Assembly: GCF_000429365.1 (NCBI RefSeq)
Contig: NZ_AUBS01000016.1
Coordinates: 1 to 64,000, forward strand
Length of the DNA: 64,000 nucleotides
From: Pseudodonghicola xiamenensis DSM 18339
Lineage (GTDB): Bacteria; Pseudomonadota; Alphaproteobacteria; Rhodobacterales; Rhodobacteraceae
Direction of reading: 5' to 3'
Shown: one piece after another, positions 50,347 to 61,054 of the stretch
How positions within the stretch are numbered: the stretch's first letter is position 1
How the letters are laid out: each line of letters opens with the position of its first letter
The notes under the pieces: model-generated
The model's database searches: none
Told to the model about the DNA's origin: nothing
Seen by the model: the letters and a program-made list of their open reading frames with translations, nothing else
Made by a program: the position numbers and the translations under genes

Positions 50347-50373
50347 CTGTTCAAACCGATCGGCAGCGCCGGC

Positions 50374-52005
50374 TTAGCTGGCGGCCTCGATCAGCACTTT
50401 GCCGTATTGCTCGCGCAGGGTGCGTTTGAGCACTTTGCCAGTGGCGTTCAACGGCAGCGCATCGGCGAAGATCACCGTATCGGGGATCTGCCACTTGGCG
50501 ATCTTGCCGTCATAATAGGCCAGCAGTTCCTCGGCCGTCGGGGTTTCGCCTTCGGCAGCCACCGCGATCAGTACCGGGCGTTCGTCCCATTTCGGATGTT
50601 CGACGCCGATCACCGCCGCATTGGCAAGCTTCGGGTGGCCCACCGCAATATTCTCCAGTTCGACCGAGCTGATCCATTCGCCGCCCGATTTGATGATGTC
50701 CTTCGACCGGTCGCGAATGGTCATATAGCCATTTGGATCCAGCGTGGAGACATCGCCGGTGGCGAACCAGCCATCATGCAGGATCTCGGTATCTTCCATG
50801 CGGAAATAGCTGTCCAGAACCCAATGTCCCTGCACCAGCAGATCGCCCTGCAGCACACCATCCATCGGCAGATCGTGATAATCGTCATCGACGATCTTCA
50901 GATCGATCCCAAAGGGCGGACGGCCCTGGTTTTCGCGCAGGCGCTGCTGTTCTTCCGGCGGCAGAGAATGGTGTTTGGCCAGCGGATGGTTGGCCGATCC
51001 CAGCGGGCTGAGCTCGGTCATCCCCCAGGCGTGAATGGTGTCGACGCCATAGAGTTCGCGGAATTCCGTGATCATCGACGGCGGGCACGCGGAACCGCCG
51101 ATCACGGTGCGCTCGAGGCTTTCCAGACGGGAGCCGGATTTCTTGGCATAGGCCAAAAGCCCCAGCCAGATCGTCGGCACGCCCATGGCGCAGGTCACAC
51201 CATGGTTGTCGATCAGCTTCACCAGCGCCTCGCCATGCAGATCCGGCCCCGGCATCACCATCGCACTGCCCGACATCGCACAGCCATAGGGCGCGCCCCA
51301 AGCGTTGACGTGGAACATCGGCACCACCGGCATCACCACGTCAGCCGCGGAATAGCCGATCACGTCGCGCGAATTGGTCGAGAAGCTGTGCAGCATCGTC
51401 GAGCGGTGCGAATAGAGCACGCCCTTGGGGTGGCCCGTGGTGCCCGAGGTATAGCACAGGCTGGACGCGGTCAGCTCGTCGAACTCAGGCCAGGTGAAAT
51501 GCATGTCGCCGGGCGCGATGAAGTCGTCATAGAACTCAAGCCAGTCGTGTTCGGCGGCCAGTTTCTCGTTGCGCGGCCCCATCATCACGATGTGTTCCAG
51601 TGTCGGCATCTGGTCGCGCAGGTTCACCGCCAGCGGCAGGAAGGTCTCCTCGATGAACAACACCTTATCTTCGGCGTGGTTGACGATATAGACCAGTTGT
51701 TCAGGGAACAGACGCGGGTTGATGGTGTGGCAGACAAAGCCCGCGCCGGAAACGCCATAATAGATTTCCAGGTGCCGGCGGTTGTTCCAGGCGATGGTGG
51801 CGACGCGATCCTGCGGATCAAGACCGATCTGGTTCAGAACCGAGCCCAGCTTGCGGGCGTTCATTGCAACCGAGGCCCAGTTGGTATGTTCGACGCCGCC
51901 GCCGGTCGTGTTCACCGAAACGATCGGCGTATCCCCGTGATACCGTGCCGCATGTTCGATCAGCGACGAGATCAGCAGGGGTTTGGTCATCATCTGACCC
52001 AGCAT
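50374..52005 (-). CDS. AMP-forming acyl-CoA ligase, DmdB/long-chain fatty acid type
   Basis: 543 aa from ATG 52005 with a strong AAGGAGGAG ribosome site. ANL superfamily: P-loop-like [20 protein letters not shown] near 180, NAWGAPYG acyl-site helix near 237, [14 protein letters not shown] near 333, the adenylate [20 protein letters not shown] near 435 with catalytic Asp, and the C-terminal Lys in [10 protein letters not shown]. Activates a carboxylic acid to a CoA thioester. The overall sequence resembles methylmercaptopropionate-CoA ligase DmdB of roseobacters, which are hard to tell from fatty-acyl ligases by eye. Monocistronic. Confidence 0.82.
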   Translation of the reverse strand: MLGQMMTKPLLISSLIEHAARYHGDTPIVSVNTTGGGVEHTNWASVAMNARKLGSVLNQIGLDPQDRVATIAWNNRRHLEIYYGVSGAGFVCHTINPRLFPEQLVYIVNHAEDKVLFIEETFLPLAVNLRDQMPTLEHIVMMGPRNEKLAAEHDWLEFYDDFIAPGDMHFTWPEFDELTASSLCYTSGTTGHPKGVLYSHRSTMLHSFSTNSRDVIGYSAADVVMPVVPMFHVNAWGAPYGCAMSGSAMVMPGPDLHGEALVKLIDNHGVTCAMGVPTIWLGLLAYAKKSGSRLESLERTVIGGSACPPSMITEFRELYGVDTIHAWGMTELSPLGSANHPLAKHHSLPPEEQQRLRENQGRPPFGIDLKIVDDDYHDLPMDGVLQGDLLVQGHWVLDSYFRMEDTEILHDGWFATGDVSTLDPNGYMTIRDRSKDIIKSGGEWISSVELENIAVGHPKLANAAVIGVEHPKWDERPVLIAVAAEGETPTAEELLAYYDGKIAKWQIPDTVIFADALPLNATGKVLKRTLREQYGKVLIEAAS

Positions 52006-52288
52006 GGCAGACTCCTCCTTTTAAATCGGATCGGGCGGTTGCCCGTCACATCCATCGTCTCATGAGGAAGAAATCACGGCGATCACGGCCGCTGCAGTCC
52101 CCTCCTCCCATATCCGGAGTCCTGCCAAATCACCCGGGGGCTTGGCAATAAGCGACGTACGGGCACAACACCAAGAAAACGCCATTCCTGCCCGCCCGGC
52201 GCGCGCCGCCGCCTCCCGCCCGCGGACAACGATGCCGCAACGCAGAAACGCCCTTGCCCCACTGCGGAGGGGCCGCTAGCAAGCCGGC

Positions 52289-52765
52289 ATGACCCTGAGA
52301 TATCTCACCCCGCTGACCGCCGAGGAGCAATTGGCCCAAGGTCTGAGCGACCCGCAACCGCTGGCGATTGCCGACCGGGTGCGGTTTTCCGAACTGGACA
52401 CCCAGAATCACGTCAACAACAAGGCCTATATGGACTGGTTCGAACGTGCCCGGGTGGAACATATGTTCAACGTCTGGCGCCCGCTGTTCGACGGGCTGCC
52501 CCGGCCCCGGGTGGCCGTGCACAGCGCCACGATCCGCTATGTCAAAGAGATGCTCGAGAACGAATCCTATGTCGTGACCTCGCGCGCCGAGAGCTTTCGC
52601 AACAGCTCGATCGTGTTCGATCAACAGATCTGGTCAGGCGACCTGCGCGCCACGCTGAAACTGGTGGCGGTGATGCAGACCCCAGACAGCCATGACCGAT
52701 ATCCCATCCCAGAGGCACTGCGTGCCTATCTGACCGACGTCGAGGGCGCCCGCTTCGAGGGCTGA
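52289..52765 (+). CDS. Acyl-CoA thioesterase (4HBT hotdog fold)
   Basis: 158 aa. Hotdog signature RVRFSELDTQNHVNNKAYMD (about residues 33-52), with Asp and His of the catalytic helix, then FERARVEHMF. Family members hydrolyse short acyl-CoA or hydroxybenzoyl-CoA esters. Convergent with pgi, which ends 16 bases away. It lies near the acyl-CoA ligase but on the opposite strand. Confidence 0.88.
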   Translation: MTLRYLTPLTAEEQLAQGLSDPQPLAIADRVRFSELDTQNHVNNKAYMDWFERARVEHMFNVWRPLFDGLPRPRVAVHSATIRYVKEMLENESYVVTSRAESFRNSSIVFDQQIWSGDLRATLKLVAVMQTPDSHDRYPIPEALRAYLTDVEGARFEG

Positions 52766-52781
52766 TGCCCGCGCGTGAGGG

Positions 52782-54458
52782 CTAAGACCGCCGCGGCCTC
52801 TCGGGATCCGGCGGCCCGAACCTGAGGCCCGGGGCCCCGCCCGACTGGGCCTTGCCCGCTTCGTCGCGCAGATAGGCGATCAGCGCGGCGGTCGATCCGT
52901 CCAGTTCCACATCCCCATGGCCATGTTCCAGAACAGGCCCCAGCGATGTGGCGATCTCCTTGCCCAGTTCGACACCGAACTGATCGAAAGAATTGATACC
53001 GAGAATCACCCCCTCTACGAACACCCGATGTTCGTAGAGCGCCACGATCTGGCCCAGCACCCCCGGGGTGAGCAGCGGATAGGCCAGCGTGATCGACGGC
53101 CGGTTGCCCGGGAACACCCGGTGGCGCGCCTGGCGCTCCTGCTCGACACCGGTGAAACCGGCCTCGGCGGCCATTGCGCGAGCCTGCCGCAGGCTGCGCC
53201 CGATCATCAACGCCTGCGACTGGGCCAGACAATTGGCCACCAGCAGCCGGTGATGATGCGCCAGCTCGGGCTCATGCCCCCTGGCCGCGACCAGGAATTC
53301 ACAGGGCACCGCCTGCGTGCCCTGATGCAGGAGCTGGAAGAAGGCGTGCTGCCCGTTGGTACCCGGTTCGCCCCAGACGATGGCGCCGGTGGCGCCGCGC
53401 ACCGGGCGGCCATCCATGCCGACGGATTTGCCGTTCGATTCCATCTCGAGCTGTTGCAGATACGCCGGCAGCCGCGCCAGCCGCTGGTCATAGGGCACCA
53501 CCACCCGGCTGCGAAAGCCGCAGACCCGGCTGTGCCAGAGCCCGACCAACGCCAGCAAGGCCGGCAGGTTCTCGGCCCAGGGTGCGCTGCGAAAATGGCT
53601 ATCCATCTGATAGCCGCCGTGCAGGAACTCCCGGAAATGCTCGGGGCCTACCGCCAACATCACAGGCAGACCGATCGGCCCCCAGATCGAAAAGCGGCCA
53701 CCGACCCAGTCGCTGAAGCCGAAGATATGTTCAAGCGGCACGCCGAATTCCGTGGCCCGCGCCGCATCTGAGGAAATCGCCATGAACTGCTGCGCCGGAT
53801 CCCCGCCGCCGGCTTGCATCCAGGCCCGGGTGGTGTGCGCATTGGTCATGGTTTCCGATGTCGTGAAGGTCTTGGAGGCGACGTTGACCAAGGTGCGCGT
53901 CGGATCCAGCCCCTTGAGCGTATCGAAGATATGCGCCCCGTCGACATTCGACACATAGTGCAGCCGCGGCCCGTCGTGATAGGGCGCCAGTGCCAGTGTC
54001 GCCATCACCGGTCCCAGGTCCGACCCGCCAATGCCAATGCTCACAACATCGGTGAAGCTTCCCCCGGTGCCCCGCAGCCGGCCGGAACGCACATCACGCG
54101 CGAAAGCCGACATCCGCTCCAGCGAGTCACGCACATCGGGCATCACATCGGCGCCATCGACCAGCACCGGCTCCTCCGAGAAATTGCGCAACGCCGTATG
54201 CAAGGCTGCCCGGCCTTCAGTCTCGTTGATCTTGGCCCCGTCGAACATCGCCTCGCGGCGTTCGGCAAGCCCGTTGCGGTCACACAACGCGGTCAGGGCC
54301 TCGAGGACCTCGTCGTCGATATGGGTCTTCGAAATATCCAAGCGGAGATCGCAGGCCTGCATGGTGAAACGCTCTGCCCGCGCCGGATCGGCGCCGAAGA
54401 GCGCAACCAGGTTGTGCTTCCGCTTGGTCTGCCGAAGGGCCTTCAGGTCCTCCCACAT
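52782..54458 (-). CDS. pgi: Glucose-6-phosphate isomerase
   Basis: 558 aa from ATG 54458 (MWEDLKALRQTKRKHN). Interconverts glucose-6-phosphate and fructose-6-phosphate. Signature sequences: VSIGIGGSDLGPVMA near residue 152, WVGGRFSIWGPIGLP with the sugar-binding region near 260, GEPGTNGQHAFFQLLHQG near 370 containing catalytic His, and the C-terminal NSFDQFGVELGKEIA near 495. Third gene of zwf-pgl-pgi, 23 bases after pgl. Confidence 0.97.
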   Translation of the reverse strand: MWEDLKALRQTKRKHNLVALFGADPARAERFTMQACDLRLDISKTHIDDEVLEALTALCDRNGLAERREAMFDGAKINETEGRAALHTALRNFSEEPVLVDGADVMPDVRDSLERMSAFARDVRSGRLRGTGGSFTDVVSIGIGGSDLGPVMATLALAPYHDGPRLHYVSNVDGAHIFDTLKGLDPTRTLVNVASKTFTTSETMTNAHTTRAWMQAGGGDPAQQFMAISSDAARATEFGVPLEHIFGFSDWVGGRFSIWGPIGLPVMLAVGPEHFREFLHGGYQMDSHFRSAPWAENLPALLALVGLWHSRVCGFRSRVVVPYDQRLARLPAYLQQLEMESNGKSVGMDGRPVRGATGAIVWGEPGTNGQHAFFQLLHQGTQAVPCEFLVAARGHEPELAHHHRLLVANCLAQSQALMIGRSLRQARAMAAEAGFTGVEQERQARHRVFPGNRPSITLAYPLLTPGVLGQIVALYEHRVFVEGVILGINSFDQFGVELGKEIATSLGPVLEHGHGDVELDGSTAALIAYLRDEAGKAQSGGAPGLRFGPPDPERPRRS

Positions 54459-54481
54459 GTTGTAACCTCTTATACTTGAAC

Positions 54482-55153
54482 CTAATCCGCCCAATGGACC
54501 GTCGTGTTTTTCAGGACCGCCTGAACCGGCGCCTCTTCTGGAGGCAATGTCATCGCCCTCTCTAGCGCGGCACGTTTGGCTTCACCATAGAGGACGAGGT
54601 GTTTCGACAACGCGCCGTTCAGAACCGGCGCGGTCAGGCTGATGCGTGCCTCGGGAACGGTTTCGGGCCGCAACACCACCACCGCCGGCGCGTCTTCTGA
54701 CAGCGCCAGAGACAGCCACTCGGCGCCAGGGAACAGCGACGCGACATGCAGATCCTCCCCCATCCCCAGCAACAGCACCGACAGCGGCAGCTCCGGCCGG
54801 ACCCGCGCGATGATTGCGGGCAAGGCCGCCTCAGGGGTTTCCTCCGGTTCCCACAGCGGCAGAAAACCGGCCACGGCCGCCCGCCCGGTGATCAGCCGCG
54901 ACCGGATCAGCCCGGCGTTCGATCGCGGGTGGTCGGGCGCCACCCAACGTTCGTCAGTGGGCAGCAGATGCACCCGTTCCCACTCCAGATCCGCGGCACA
55001 AAGCGCATCGAATATCGGCCCCGGCGTGGTGCCGCCAGGCACCGCGAAGGCAACGGTCTCGGCCACAGTCAAATGCGATTTCAGATCCCCTGCCAACTGG
55101 TTGGCCAAATCCATCGCCAGCATTTCACGATCTGGATATTCGAGAAATTTCAT
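54482..55153 (-). CDS. pgl: 6-phosphogluconolactonase
   Basis: 223 aa from ATG 55153 (MKFLEYPDREMLAMDL), which overlaps the zwf stop as ATGA, so it is the true start. Hydrolyses 6-phosphogluconolactone to 6-phosphogluconate. Conserved PGGTTPGPIFDAL near residue 48, LLPTDERWVAPDHPRSN near 75, and LLGMGEDLHVASLFPG near 127 (GMGxDGHxAS-type, here with Glu-Asp-Leu-His). Middle gene of the glucose-6-phosphate oxidation operon, feeding an Entner-Doudoroff route. Confidence 0.93.
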   Translation of the reverse strand: MKFLEYPDREMLAMDLANQLAGDLKSHLTVAETVAFAVPGGTTPGPIFDALCAADLEWERVHLLPTDERWVAPDHPRSNAGLIRSRLITGRAAVAGFLPLWEPEETPEAALPAIIARVRPELPLSVLLLGMGEDLHVASLFPGAEWLSLALSEDAPAVVVLRPETVPEARISLTAPVLNGALSKHLVLYGEAKRAALERAMTLPPEEAPVQAVLKNTTVHWAD

Positions 55154-56616
55154 GGGTTTATCCCCCGCCATCGGCGTTCGTCGCGCTTCATCAGCAAATC
55201 GGCATCCGCCGGCCCCGTGCTGCCGATCACATAGGGTTTGGGCACATCGCCACACGATTGCCAGCCTGCGATCACCGGGTCGGTCCAGGCCCAGGCGGCC
55301 TCGACCTCGTCACCGCGCATGAACAGCGTCTGATTGCCCCGGATCACATCCACGATCAACCGTTCGTAGGCATCGGCCGGATCGCGACCGTCCGGCCCCA
55401 GCGCCTTTGCAAAGGTCATGTCCAGCGGCACGTCGGTCAACTGGATCCCGCCCGGCCCCGGTTCTTTGATGGTCACCTGCAGAGTAATGCCTTCGTTCGG
55501 CTGAAGCCGGATCGACAACACATTGGAATGCTGCCCGGGCTGGGCGCCGAACATCGAATGCGGCGCGTCCTTGAACCGCACGTTGATCACCGAAGATCGC
55601 GCAACCAGCCGCTTGCCTGTGCGCAGGTAGAAGGGCGTCCCGGCCCATCGCCAGTTGCTGATATGGGCCTTCAGCCCGATATAGCTTTCTGTCCTGCTAC
55701 GCGGATTTCCAACCTCGTCACGATACCCCAGACCCAGCTCCGGCCTCTCGGGATCGGCGACATACTGGCCACGGACGATGTGATGCGGCTTCACCGGATC
55801 AAGGGCCCGGATCACCTTGAGCTTTTCGTCGCGCACCGCATCGGGATCGTATTTCGCCGGCGGCTCCATCGCGATCAGGCACAGAAGCTGCATCAGGTGG
55901 TTCTGCACCATGTCGCGCATCGCGCCGGCACGATCATAATATTCCGCCCTGCCCCCGACGCCGACGGATTCGGCCACGGTGATCTGGATATGATCGACAT
56001 ACTGGCTGTTCCAAAGCGGTTCGAACAGCATATTCCCGAACCGAACCACCATCAGATTCTGGACCGTTTCCTTGCCCAGATAGTGGTCGATCCGGTAAAT
56101 CACGCTTTCGTCGAAATGGCTGGCCAATGTCGCATTCAATGCCTTGGCACTTTCCAGATCCTGCCCGAAGGGTTTTTCCACCACGATGCGAGTCTGATCC
56201 GTCACCATGCCGTATTCACGAATCCGACGGGCCAGATCGGCAAACAGGCTGGGCCCGACCGAGAAATAGAATGCCCTGACCCGATCCAGAACCAGCAAGG
56301 CGGCCAGTTCGCCCCAGCCTTCGGCGCTGCGCGCGTCGACCTTTTGATAGACAAGGCACTCAAGAAACCGGTCGAGCATGCCGGGCTCCCGCACGTGTTC
56401 GGGCGCGTATTCGGTCACACTTGCGGTCAGCAGATCGCGAAACGCCTGTACGCTCAGATCACTGCGCGCCGCGCCGATGATACGGGCCTCGGCCGGCACC
56501 TGGCCGGCACAGAACCGTTTGAACAGCGCCGGCAGAATCTTGCGCCGTGCCAGATCCCCGGTGGCCCCGAAGATCACCAGATCGAAAGGATCGACCGGTC
56601 TTGCGCGCGCAATCAT
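55150..56616 (-). CDS. zwf: Glucose-6-phosphate 1-dehydrogenase
   Basis: 488 aa from ATG 56616, chosen because AGGAGG lies six bases before it; an ATG 21 bases upstream lacks one. Oxidises glucose-6-phosphate with NADP to the lactone. Nucleotide-binding FGATGDLARRKILPALF near residue 14, substrate motif RIDHYLGKETVQNLM near 188 with catalytic His and Lys, and PFYLRTGKRLVARS near 335. First gene of zwf-pgl-pgi. The edd and eda genes are not in the window. Confidence 0.98.
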   Translation of the reverse strand: MIARARPVDPFDLVIFGATGDLARRKILPALFKRFCAGQVPAEARIIGAARSDLSVQAFRDLLTASVTEYAPEHVREPGMLDRFLECLVYQKVDARSAEGWGELAALLVLDRVRAFYFSVGPSLFADLARRIREYGMVTDQTRIVVEKPFGQDLESAKALNATLASHFDESVIYRIDHYLGKETVQNLMVVRFGNMLFEPLWNSQYVDHIQITVAESVGVGGRAEYYDRAGAMRDMVQNHLMQLLCLIAMEPPAKYDPDAVRDEKLKVIRALDPVKPHHIVRGQYVADPERPELGLGYRDEVGNPRSRTESYIGLKAHISNWRWAGTPFYLRTGKRLVARSSVINVRFKDAPHSMFGAQPGQHSNVLSIRLQPNEGITLQVTIKEPGPGGIQLTDVPLDMTFAKALGPDGRDPADAYERLIVDVIRGNQTLFMRGDEVEAAWAWTDPVIAGWQSCGDVPKPYVIGSTGPADADLLMKRDERRWRGINP

Positions 56617-56779
56617 TTCTTTCCTCCTGGCGTTCACCCAGTACCATCCTGCCCCCTCCTAGCACATTCCCCGGGCTGCGGGAGAGCGGTTCGGCATTAA
56701 GGCTGTTTTTTGCGCGACTTTACGTCTCGGCGTCACTCAGGCTAGAACAAACTTGCCGGTTGTGAAGGAAAAGACAGCC

Positions 56780-57727
56780 ATGAAAGACAGTTCCGCCGCC
56801 AATATTGGTAAATTTACCGACCCGGCCAAAACCGCGACCGGCCAGGAGCGTGCCTCGGTCCGGCTGAACCGCCTTGAGACGCTCTGGTTCAATACCGGCA
56901 CCCTGTGCAACATCACCTGCGCCAATTGCTATATCAACAGCAGCCCCACCAATGACGCGCTGGTCTATATCTCCGCGCGGGAGGTGTCGGGGTTTCTCGA
57001 TCAACTGGCGTCCGGCGAAGCGCGCCGGTGTGAAATCGGCTTCACCGGGGGTGAACCTTTCATGAACCCGCAGATGATCGCGCTGGCCGAGACCGCATTG
57101 ACCCGCGGCCATCAGGTGCTGATCCTCACCAATGCCATGCAACCGATGATGCGGCCGAAGGTGAAGGCGGGGCTTGTCGATCTAGCGGCGCGCTTTGGCG
57201 ACCGGCTGACGCTGCGCGTCTCTCTCGATCACCATGGGGCGGCGCGCCACGACGCCGAGCGCGGCTCTGGCAGTTTCGAACGCACCCTCAAGGGCATGGA
57301 CTGGCTGACCGCGCAGGGCATCCGGATGACCGTCGCAGGCCGCAGTCTCTGGCACGAGGACGCCGCCACGGCCCGCGCCGGATATGCCGCCCTATTCGCC
57401 GCGCGCGGCTATGACATCGACGCTTTCGACCCCGGCCAGACGCTGCTGTTTCCCGAAATGGACCTGAACGTCGAAGTGCCAGAAATAACCACCGCCTGCT
57501 GGGATATCCTGAAGAAATCGCCCGACACGGTGATGTGTGCCTCGTCCCGGATGGTGGTGAAACGCCGCGGCGCCCGCCTCCCCACGGTGGTGGCCTGCAC
57601 CCTGCTGCCTTATGATCCGCAATTCGATCTGGGCGAAACTCTCGCGGCCGCCGATCGCCCTGTGGCACTGAACCACCCGCATTGCGCGAAATTCTGCGTT
57701 CTCGGCGGAGCGAGCTGTTCCGCCTGA
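56780..57727 (+). CDS. Radical SAM protein with C-terminal Cys cluster
   Basis: 315 aa from ATG 56780 (MKDSSAANIGK); AAGGA upstream. The [4Fe-4S] motif is LCNITCANC (Cys43, Cys47, Cys50) and the SAM motif GFTGGEPFMNP follows near 90, with a partial barrel to about 230. Extra cysteines TACWDI, VMCASS and VACTLL, and a terminal HCAKFCVLGGASC, could hold an auxiliary cluster, as in SPASM/twitch proteins. No precursor peptide or partner was found next to it. Divergent from zwf; reaction unknown. Confidence 0.85.
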   Translation: MKDSSAANIGKFTDPAKTATGQERASVRLNRLETLWFNTGTLCNITCANCYINSSPTNDALVYISAREVSGFLDQLASGEARRCEIGFTGGEPFMNPQMIALAETALTRGHQVLILTNAMQPMMRPKVKAGLVDLAARFGDRLTLRVSLDHHGAARHDAERGSGSFERTLKGMDWLTAQGIRMTVAGRSLWHEDAATARAGYAALFAARGYDIDAFDPGQTLLFPEMDLNVEVPEITTACWDILKKSPDTVMCASSRMVVKRRGARLPTVVACTLLPYDPQFDLGETLAAADRPVALNHPHCAKFCVLGGASCSA

Positions 57728-57769
57728 GCCCCTGCGAATACCCTGTGTCGCCACGGTGGTAGTGCGGCG

Positions 57770-58051
57770 TCAGTGCAGGGTGAATTCCCCCACCACATTG
57801 CGCCATTCGCCCGGACCGATCAGCTTTCGATGAGTGAAGCGCACGGAATGCAGCGGTCCGTCGATCTCTTTCTGCCAGAAGTCGACGAATTGGAACAATC
57901 GCGGATGATCGGGTGCCAGATCGTACTCCTGCCACAGAAAGCTGTTCAGGACATGGATGTAGTCGGGCATGCGATAAAAGAATTCCGCCGTCGTCAGCCC
58001 ATATCCTTTCAGAAGCAGTTCGGTTTCGCTCATCCCCCGGGGCTCTGTCAT
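57770..58051 (-). CDS. Usg family protein
   Basis: 93 aa from ATG 58051 with AAGGAGG seven bases before. Contains the usg-family block YGLTTAEFFYRMPDYIHVLN and SFLWQEYDLAPDHPRLFQFV, then FWQKEIDGPLHSVRF. Usg proteins are restricted mostly to alphaproteobacteria and were once suspected to be linked to phosphoribosylanthranilate isomerase, without proof. A longer frame upstream is a shadow of gyrA. Divergent from gyrA. Confidence 0.9.
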   Translation of the reverse strand: MTEPRGMSETELLLKGYGLTTAEFFYRMPDYIHVLNSFLWQEYDLAPDHPRLFQFVDFWQKEIDGPLHSVRFTHRKLIGPGEWRNVVGEFTLH

Positions 58052-58252
58052 TCTCCGGCCTCCTTGTCCGTTGATGCTGCCTTGCCCGATCATGATCGTC
58101 AAAAAATCAAAGTTTTCAATCAAAACAGCATGTTGGCAGAGGAGTTCAGTGGCTGCCAATGGATCGCAGAATGGGCCATTGCACCCTATATGCCGGGTCT
58201 GATAAGGTGTTCCCACAAGATATAGAACCTGCACAAGAAACGGGCACGAGCT

Positions 58253-61000
58253 TTGAGCGATACGCCGGAATCCCCTGAAAACACGGACGAAATGCCGCCC
58301 GAACGCCCCGCCTACGAGGGGCCGACCGTTACCATCGAGTCCGAAATGCGCACGTCCTATCTGGACTATGCCATGTCGGTCATCGTCAGCCGCGCGATCC
58401 CCGATCTGCGCGACGGGCTGAAGCCGGTGCACCGCCGCATCCTTTTCGCGATGCACGAGACCGGCAACACCCATGACAAGCCCTATCGCAAATCGGCGCG
58501 CCCCGTGGGCGACACCATGGGGAAATACCACCCCCATGGCGATGCCTCGATCTATGACGCTCTGGTGCGGATGGCGCAGGACTTCTCGATGTCGCTGCCG
58601 CTGCTGGACGGTCAGGGCAACTTCGGCTCGATGGACGGCGACAGCCCGGCGGCCATGCGGTATACCGAGGTCCGGATGGACAAGCCGGCCGCCTTCATGC
58701 TGGCCGACATCGAAAAGGAAACCGTCGATTTCCAGGACAACTATGACGGCAAGGACCGTGAACCGACGGTGTTGCCGGCGCGGTTCCCGAACATGCTGGT
58801 CAATGGTGCCGGCGGTATCGCTGTCGGCATGGCAACCAACATTCCGCCGCACAACCTGGGCGAGGTCGTCGATGCCACCCTGGCGCTGATCCAGGACCCG
58901 GATCTGACCAGCGAACAGCTGATCCAATATGTCCCCGGCCCTGACTTTCCCACCGGGGGGCTGATGCTGGGCCGCTCCGGCGCACGCAAGGCCTATCTCG
59001 AGGGCCGTGGCAGCGTCATCATCCGTGCCAAGACCCGGATCGAGGAACTGCGCAAGGATCGTTACGCCATCATCGTCGAAGAGATCCCCTATCAGGTCAA
59101 TAAGGCGACGATGATCGAGAAGATCGCCGAACAGGTTCGCGAAAAGCGGATCGAAGGCGTTGCCCATGTGCAGGACGAATCCGACCGCAACGGCGTGCGG
59201 GTGGTCATCGAGCTGAAGCGCGACGCCACCGCAGAGGTGGTGCTGAACCAGCTCTATCGCTTCACGCCGATGCAGACCTCCTTTGGCTGCAACATGCTGG
59301 CGCTGAATGGAGGCCGGCCGGAAACCCTGACCCTGCGCCGCTTCCTCACCTCCTTCCTCGACTTCCGGGAAGAGGTGGTGATCCGCCGCACCGCCTTCGA
59401 TCTGCGCAAGGCCCGCGATCGCAGCCATATCCTTTGCGGTCTGGCCGTCGCGGTGTCGAATGTCGACGAGGTGGTGGCGACGATCCGCAGTTCCGCCGAT
59501 GCGGCTGAGGCGCGGAAACGGCTAATGGAACGGCGCTGGCCGGCGCATGAGATCGCCGGTTATATCCGGCTGATCGACGATCCGTCCCATACGATGAATG
59601 AGGACGGCACTTATAACCTGTCCGAACTTCAGGCCCGCGCCATTCTCGAACTGCGGCTGCAGCGCCTCACGCAACTCGGCGTGAAAGAGGTCACCGACGA
59701 GCTGGAAGAGCTCGCCGCCAAGATCAAGGATTACCTCGACATCCTCAGCTCGCGCGAGCGGATCCTCGAGATCATCTCGAACGAGCTGATCGAGGTGAAG
59801 GATCAATTCGCCGTGCCGCGCCGGACCGAGATCACCGAATGGGCCGGTGACATGGACGACGAGGATCTGATCGAACGCGAGGATATGGTCGTCACCGTCA
59901 CCTCGGGCGGCTATATCAAGCGCACCCCGCTGGTCGATTTCCGCGCCCAGAAGCGCGGCGGCAAGGGCCTGTCCGGCATGTCGACCAAGGACGAGGATGT
60001 GGTGACCACCCTCTTCGTCGCCAATACCCATACCGCGCTTTTGTTCTTCACCACCGATGGCATGGTCTATCAGCTCAAATGCTGGCGCCTGCCCGCGGGC
60101 GGACGCACCTCCAAGGGCAAGGCGATCGTCAACATCCTGCCGATCCCGCAGGGCGTGTCGATTGCTGCCATCATGCCAGTCGATCGCCCGGAAGAGGAAT
60201 GGGCCGATCTGCAGGTGGTCTTCGCCACCGATGCCGGCACCGTGCGCCGCAACCGGCTGTCGGACTTCACCAACATCATGCGCAACGGCAAGATCGCGAT
60301 GAAGTTCGAGGACGAGCATGAGGGCACGCAACTGATCAACGCCCGCATCTGTTCGGACGATGACGATGTGATGCTGGTCACCGATTCAGGCCGCGCCATC
60401 CGCTTCCCGGCCACCGATGTGCGGGTGTTCAACAGCCGCAATTCGGTCGGCGTGCGTGGGATCAGGCTGCAGAATGGCGACAAGGTCGTATCGATGTCGG
60501 TAATCCGCCACTTCGAGGCGGATTCCGACGAACGCGCCGCCTATCTCAAGATGCGCCGCGCCGTGGCCGGCCTGGCCGATGACGCCGAGGCCAGCGAGGA
60601 CGAGGCGATCAACGAAAACGCCACCATCAGCCAGGACCGCTATGCCGAGATGTCGGCGGCCGAGAACCTGATCCTGACCATCACCGCCCGCGGTCTGGGC
60701 AAGATCAGCTCGTCGCAGGATTACCCGGTGCGCGGCCGTGGCGGCCAGGGCGTCACCGCCTGGGAGAAGACCATGCGCGGCGGCCCCATCGTCGCCTCCT
60801 TCCCGGTGGAGACGGACGACCAGATCATGCTGGCCACCTCGACCGGCCAGTCAATCCGGGTGCCGGTCGAAGGCATCTCCTTCCGCTCGCGCAGCGCCGG
60901 CGGCGTCAAGGTGTTCAACACCGGTGGCGGCGAGGAAGTCGTCAGCGTCGCCCGCATCGCCGATCAAGGGGACGAGGACGAGGGTGAGGCGGAAAGCTGA
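58253..61000 (+). CDS. gyrA: DNA gyrase subunit A
   Basis: 915 aa, TTG start at 58253. Breaks and rejoins DNA for negative supercoiling. Catalytic tyrosine Tyr137 in [14 protein letters not shown] region [12 protein letters not shown] at 93-104, where the residue equivalent to E. coli Ser83 is Ala98 and Asp87 is Asp102. Five or six beta-pinwheel repeats of the C-terminal domain include the GyrA box [10 protein letters not shown] near 563. An acidic tail ends the protein. A terminator follows. Confidence 0.97.
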   Translation: MSDTPESPENTDEMPPERPAYEGPTVTIESEMRTSYLDYAMSVIVSRAIPDLRDGLKPVHRRILFAMHETGNTHDKPYRKSARPVGDTMGKYHPHGDASIYDALVRMAQDFSMSLPLLDGQGNFGSMDGDSPAAMRYTEVRMDKPAAFMLADIEKETVDFQDNYDGKDREPTVLPARFPNMLVNGAGGIAVGMATNIPPHNLGEVVDATLALIQDPDLTSEQLIQYVPGPDFPTGGLMLGRSGARKAYLEGRGSVIIRAKTRIEELRKDRYAIIVEEIPYQVNKATMIEKIAEQVREKRIEGVAHVQDESDRNGVRVVIELKRDATAEVVLNQLYRFTPMQTSFGCNMLALNGGRPETLTLRRFLTSFLDFREEVVIRRTAFDLRKARDRSHILCGLAVAVSNVDEVVATIRSSADAAEARKRLMERRWPAHEIAGYIRLIDDPSHTMNEDGTYNLSELQARAILELRLQRLTQLGVKEVTDELEELAAKIKDYLDILSSRERILEIISNELIEVKDQFAVPRRTEITEWAGDMDDEDLIEREDMVVTVTSGGYIKRTPLVDFRAQKRGGKGLSGMSTKDEDVVTTLFVANTHTALLFFTTDGMVYQLKCWRLPAGGRTSKGKAIVNILPIPQGVSIAAIMPVDRPEEEWADLQVVFATDAGTVRRNRLSDFTNIMRNGKIAMKFEDEHEGTQLINARICSDDDDVMLVTDSGRAIRFPATDVRVFNSRNSVGVRGIRLQNGDKVVSMSVIRHFEADSDERAAYLKMRRAVAGLADDAEASEDEAINENATISQDRYAEMSAAENLILTITARGLGKISSSQDYPVRGRGGQGVTAWEKTMRGGPIVASFPVETDDQIMLATSTGQSIRVPVEGISFRSRSAGGVKVFNTGGGEEVVSVARIADQGDEDEGEAES

Positions 61001-61028
61001 GCCGTTCGAGGGTTTGGGAATTGGAAGA

Positions 61029-61054
61029 GGCGGGCCTTTGGGTCCGCCTTTTTT
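61029..61054 (+). terminator. Rho-independent terminator of gyrA
   Basis: Stem GGCGGGCC / GGTCCGCC (one wobble pair) with a four-base loop at 61029-61048, then a run of six T. It lies 28 bases after the gyrA stop. Confidence 0.9.

Noticed and set aside
52782-56616. Complete Entner-Doudoroff operon
   Set aside because: Only zwf, pgl and pgi are present. edd and eda were not found in the window.
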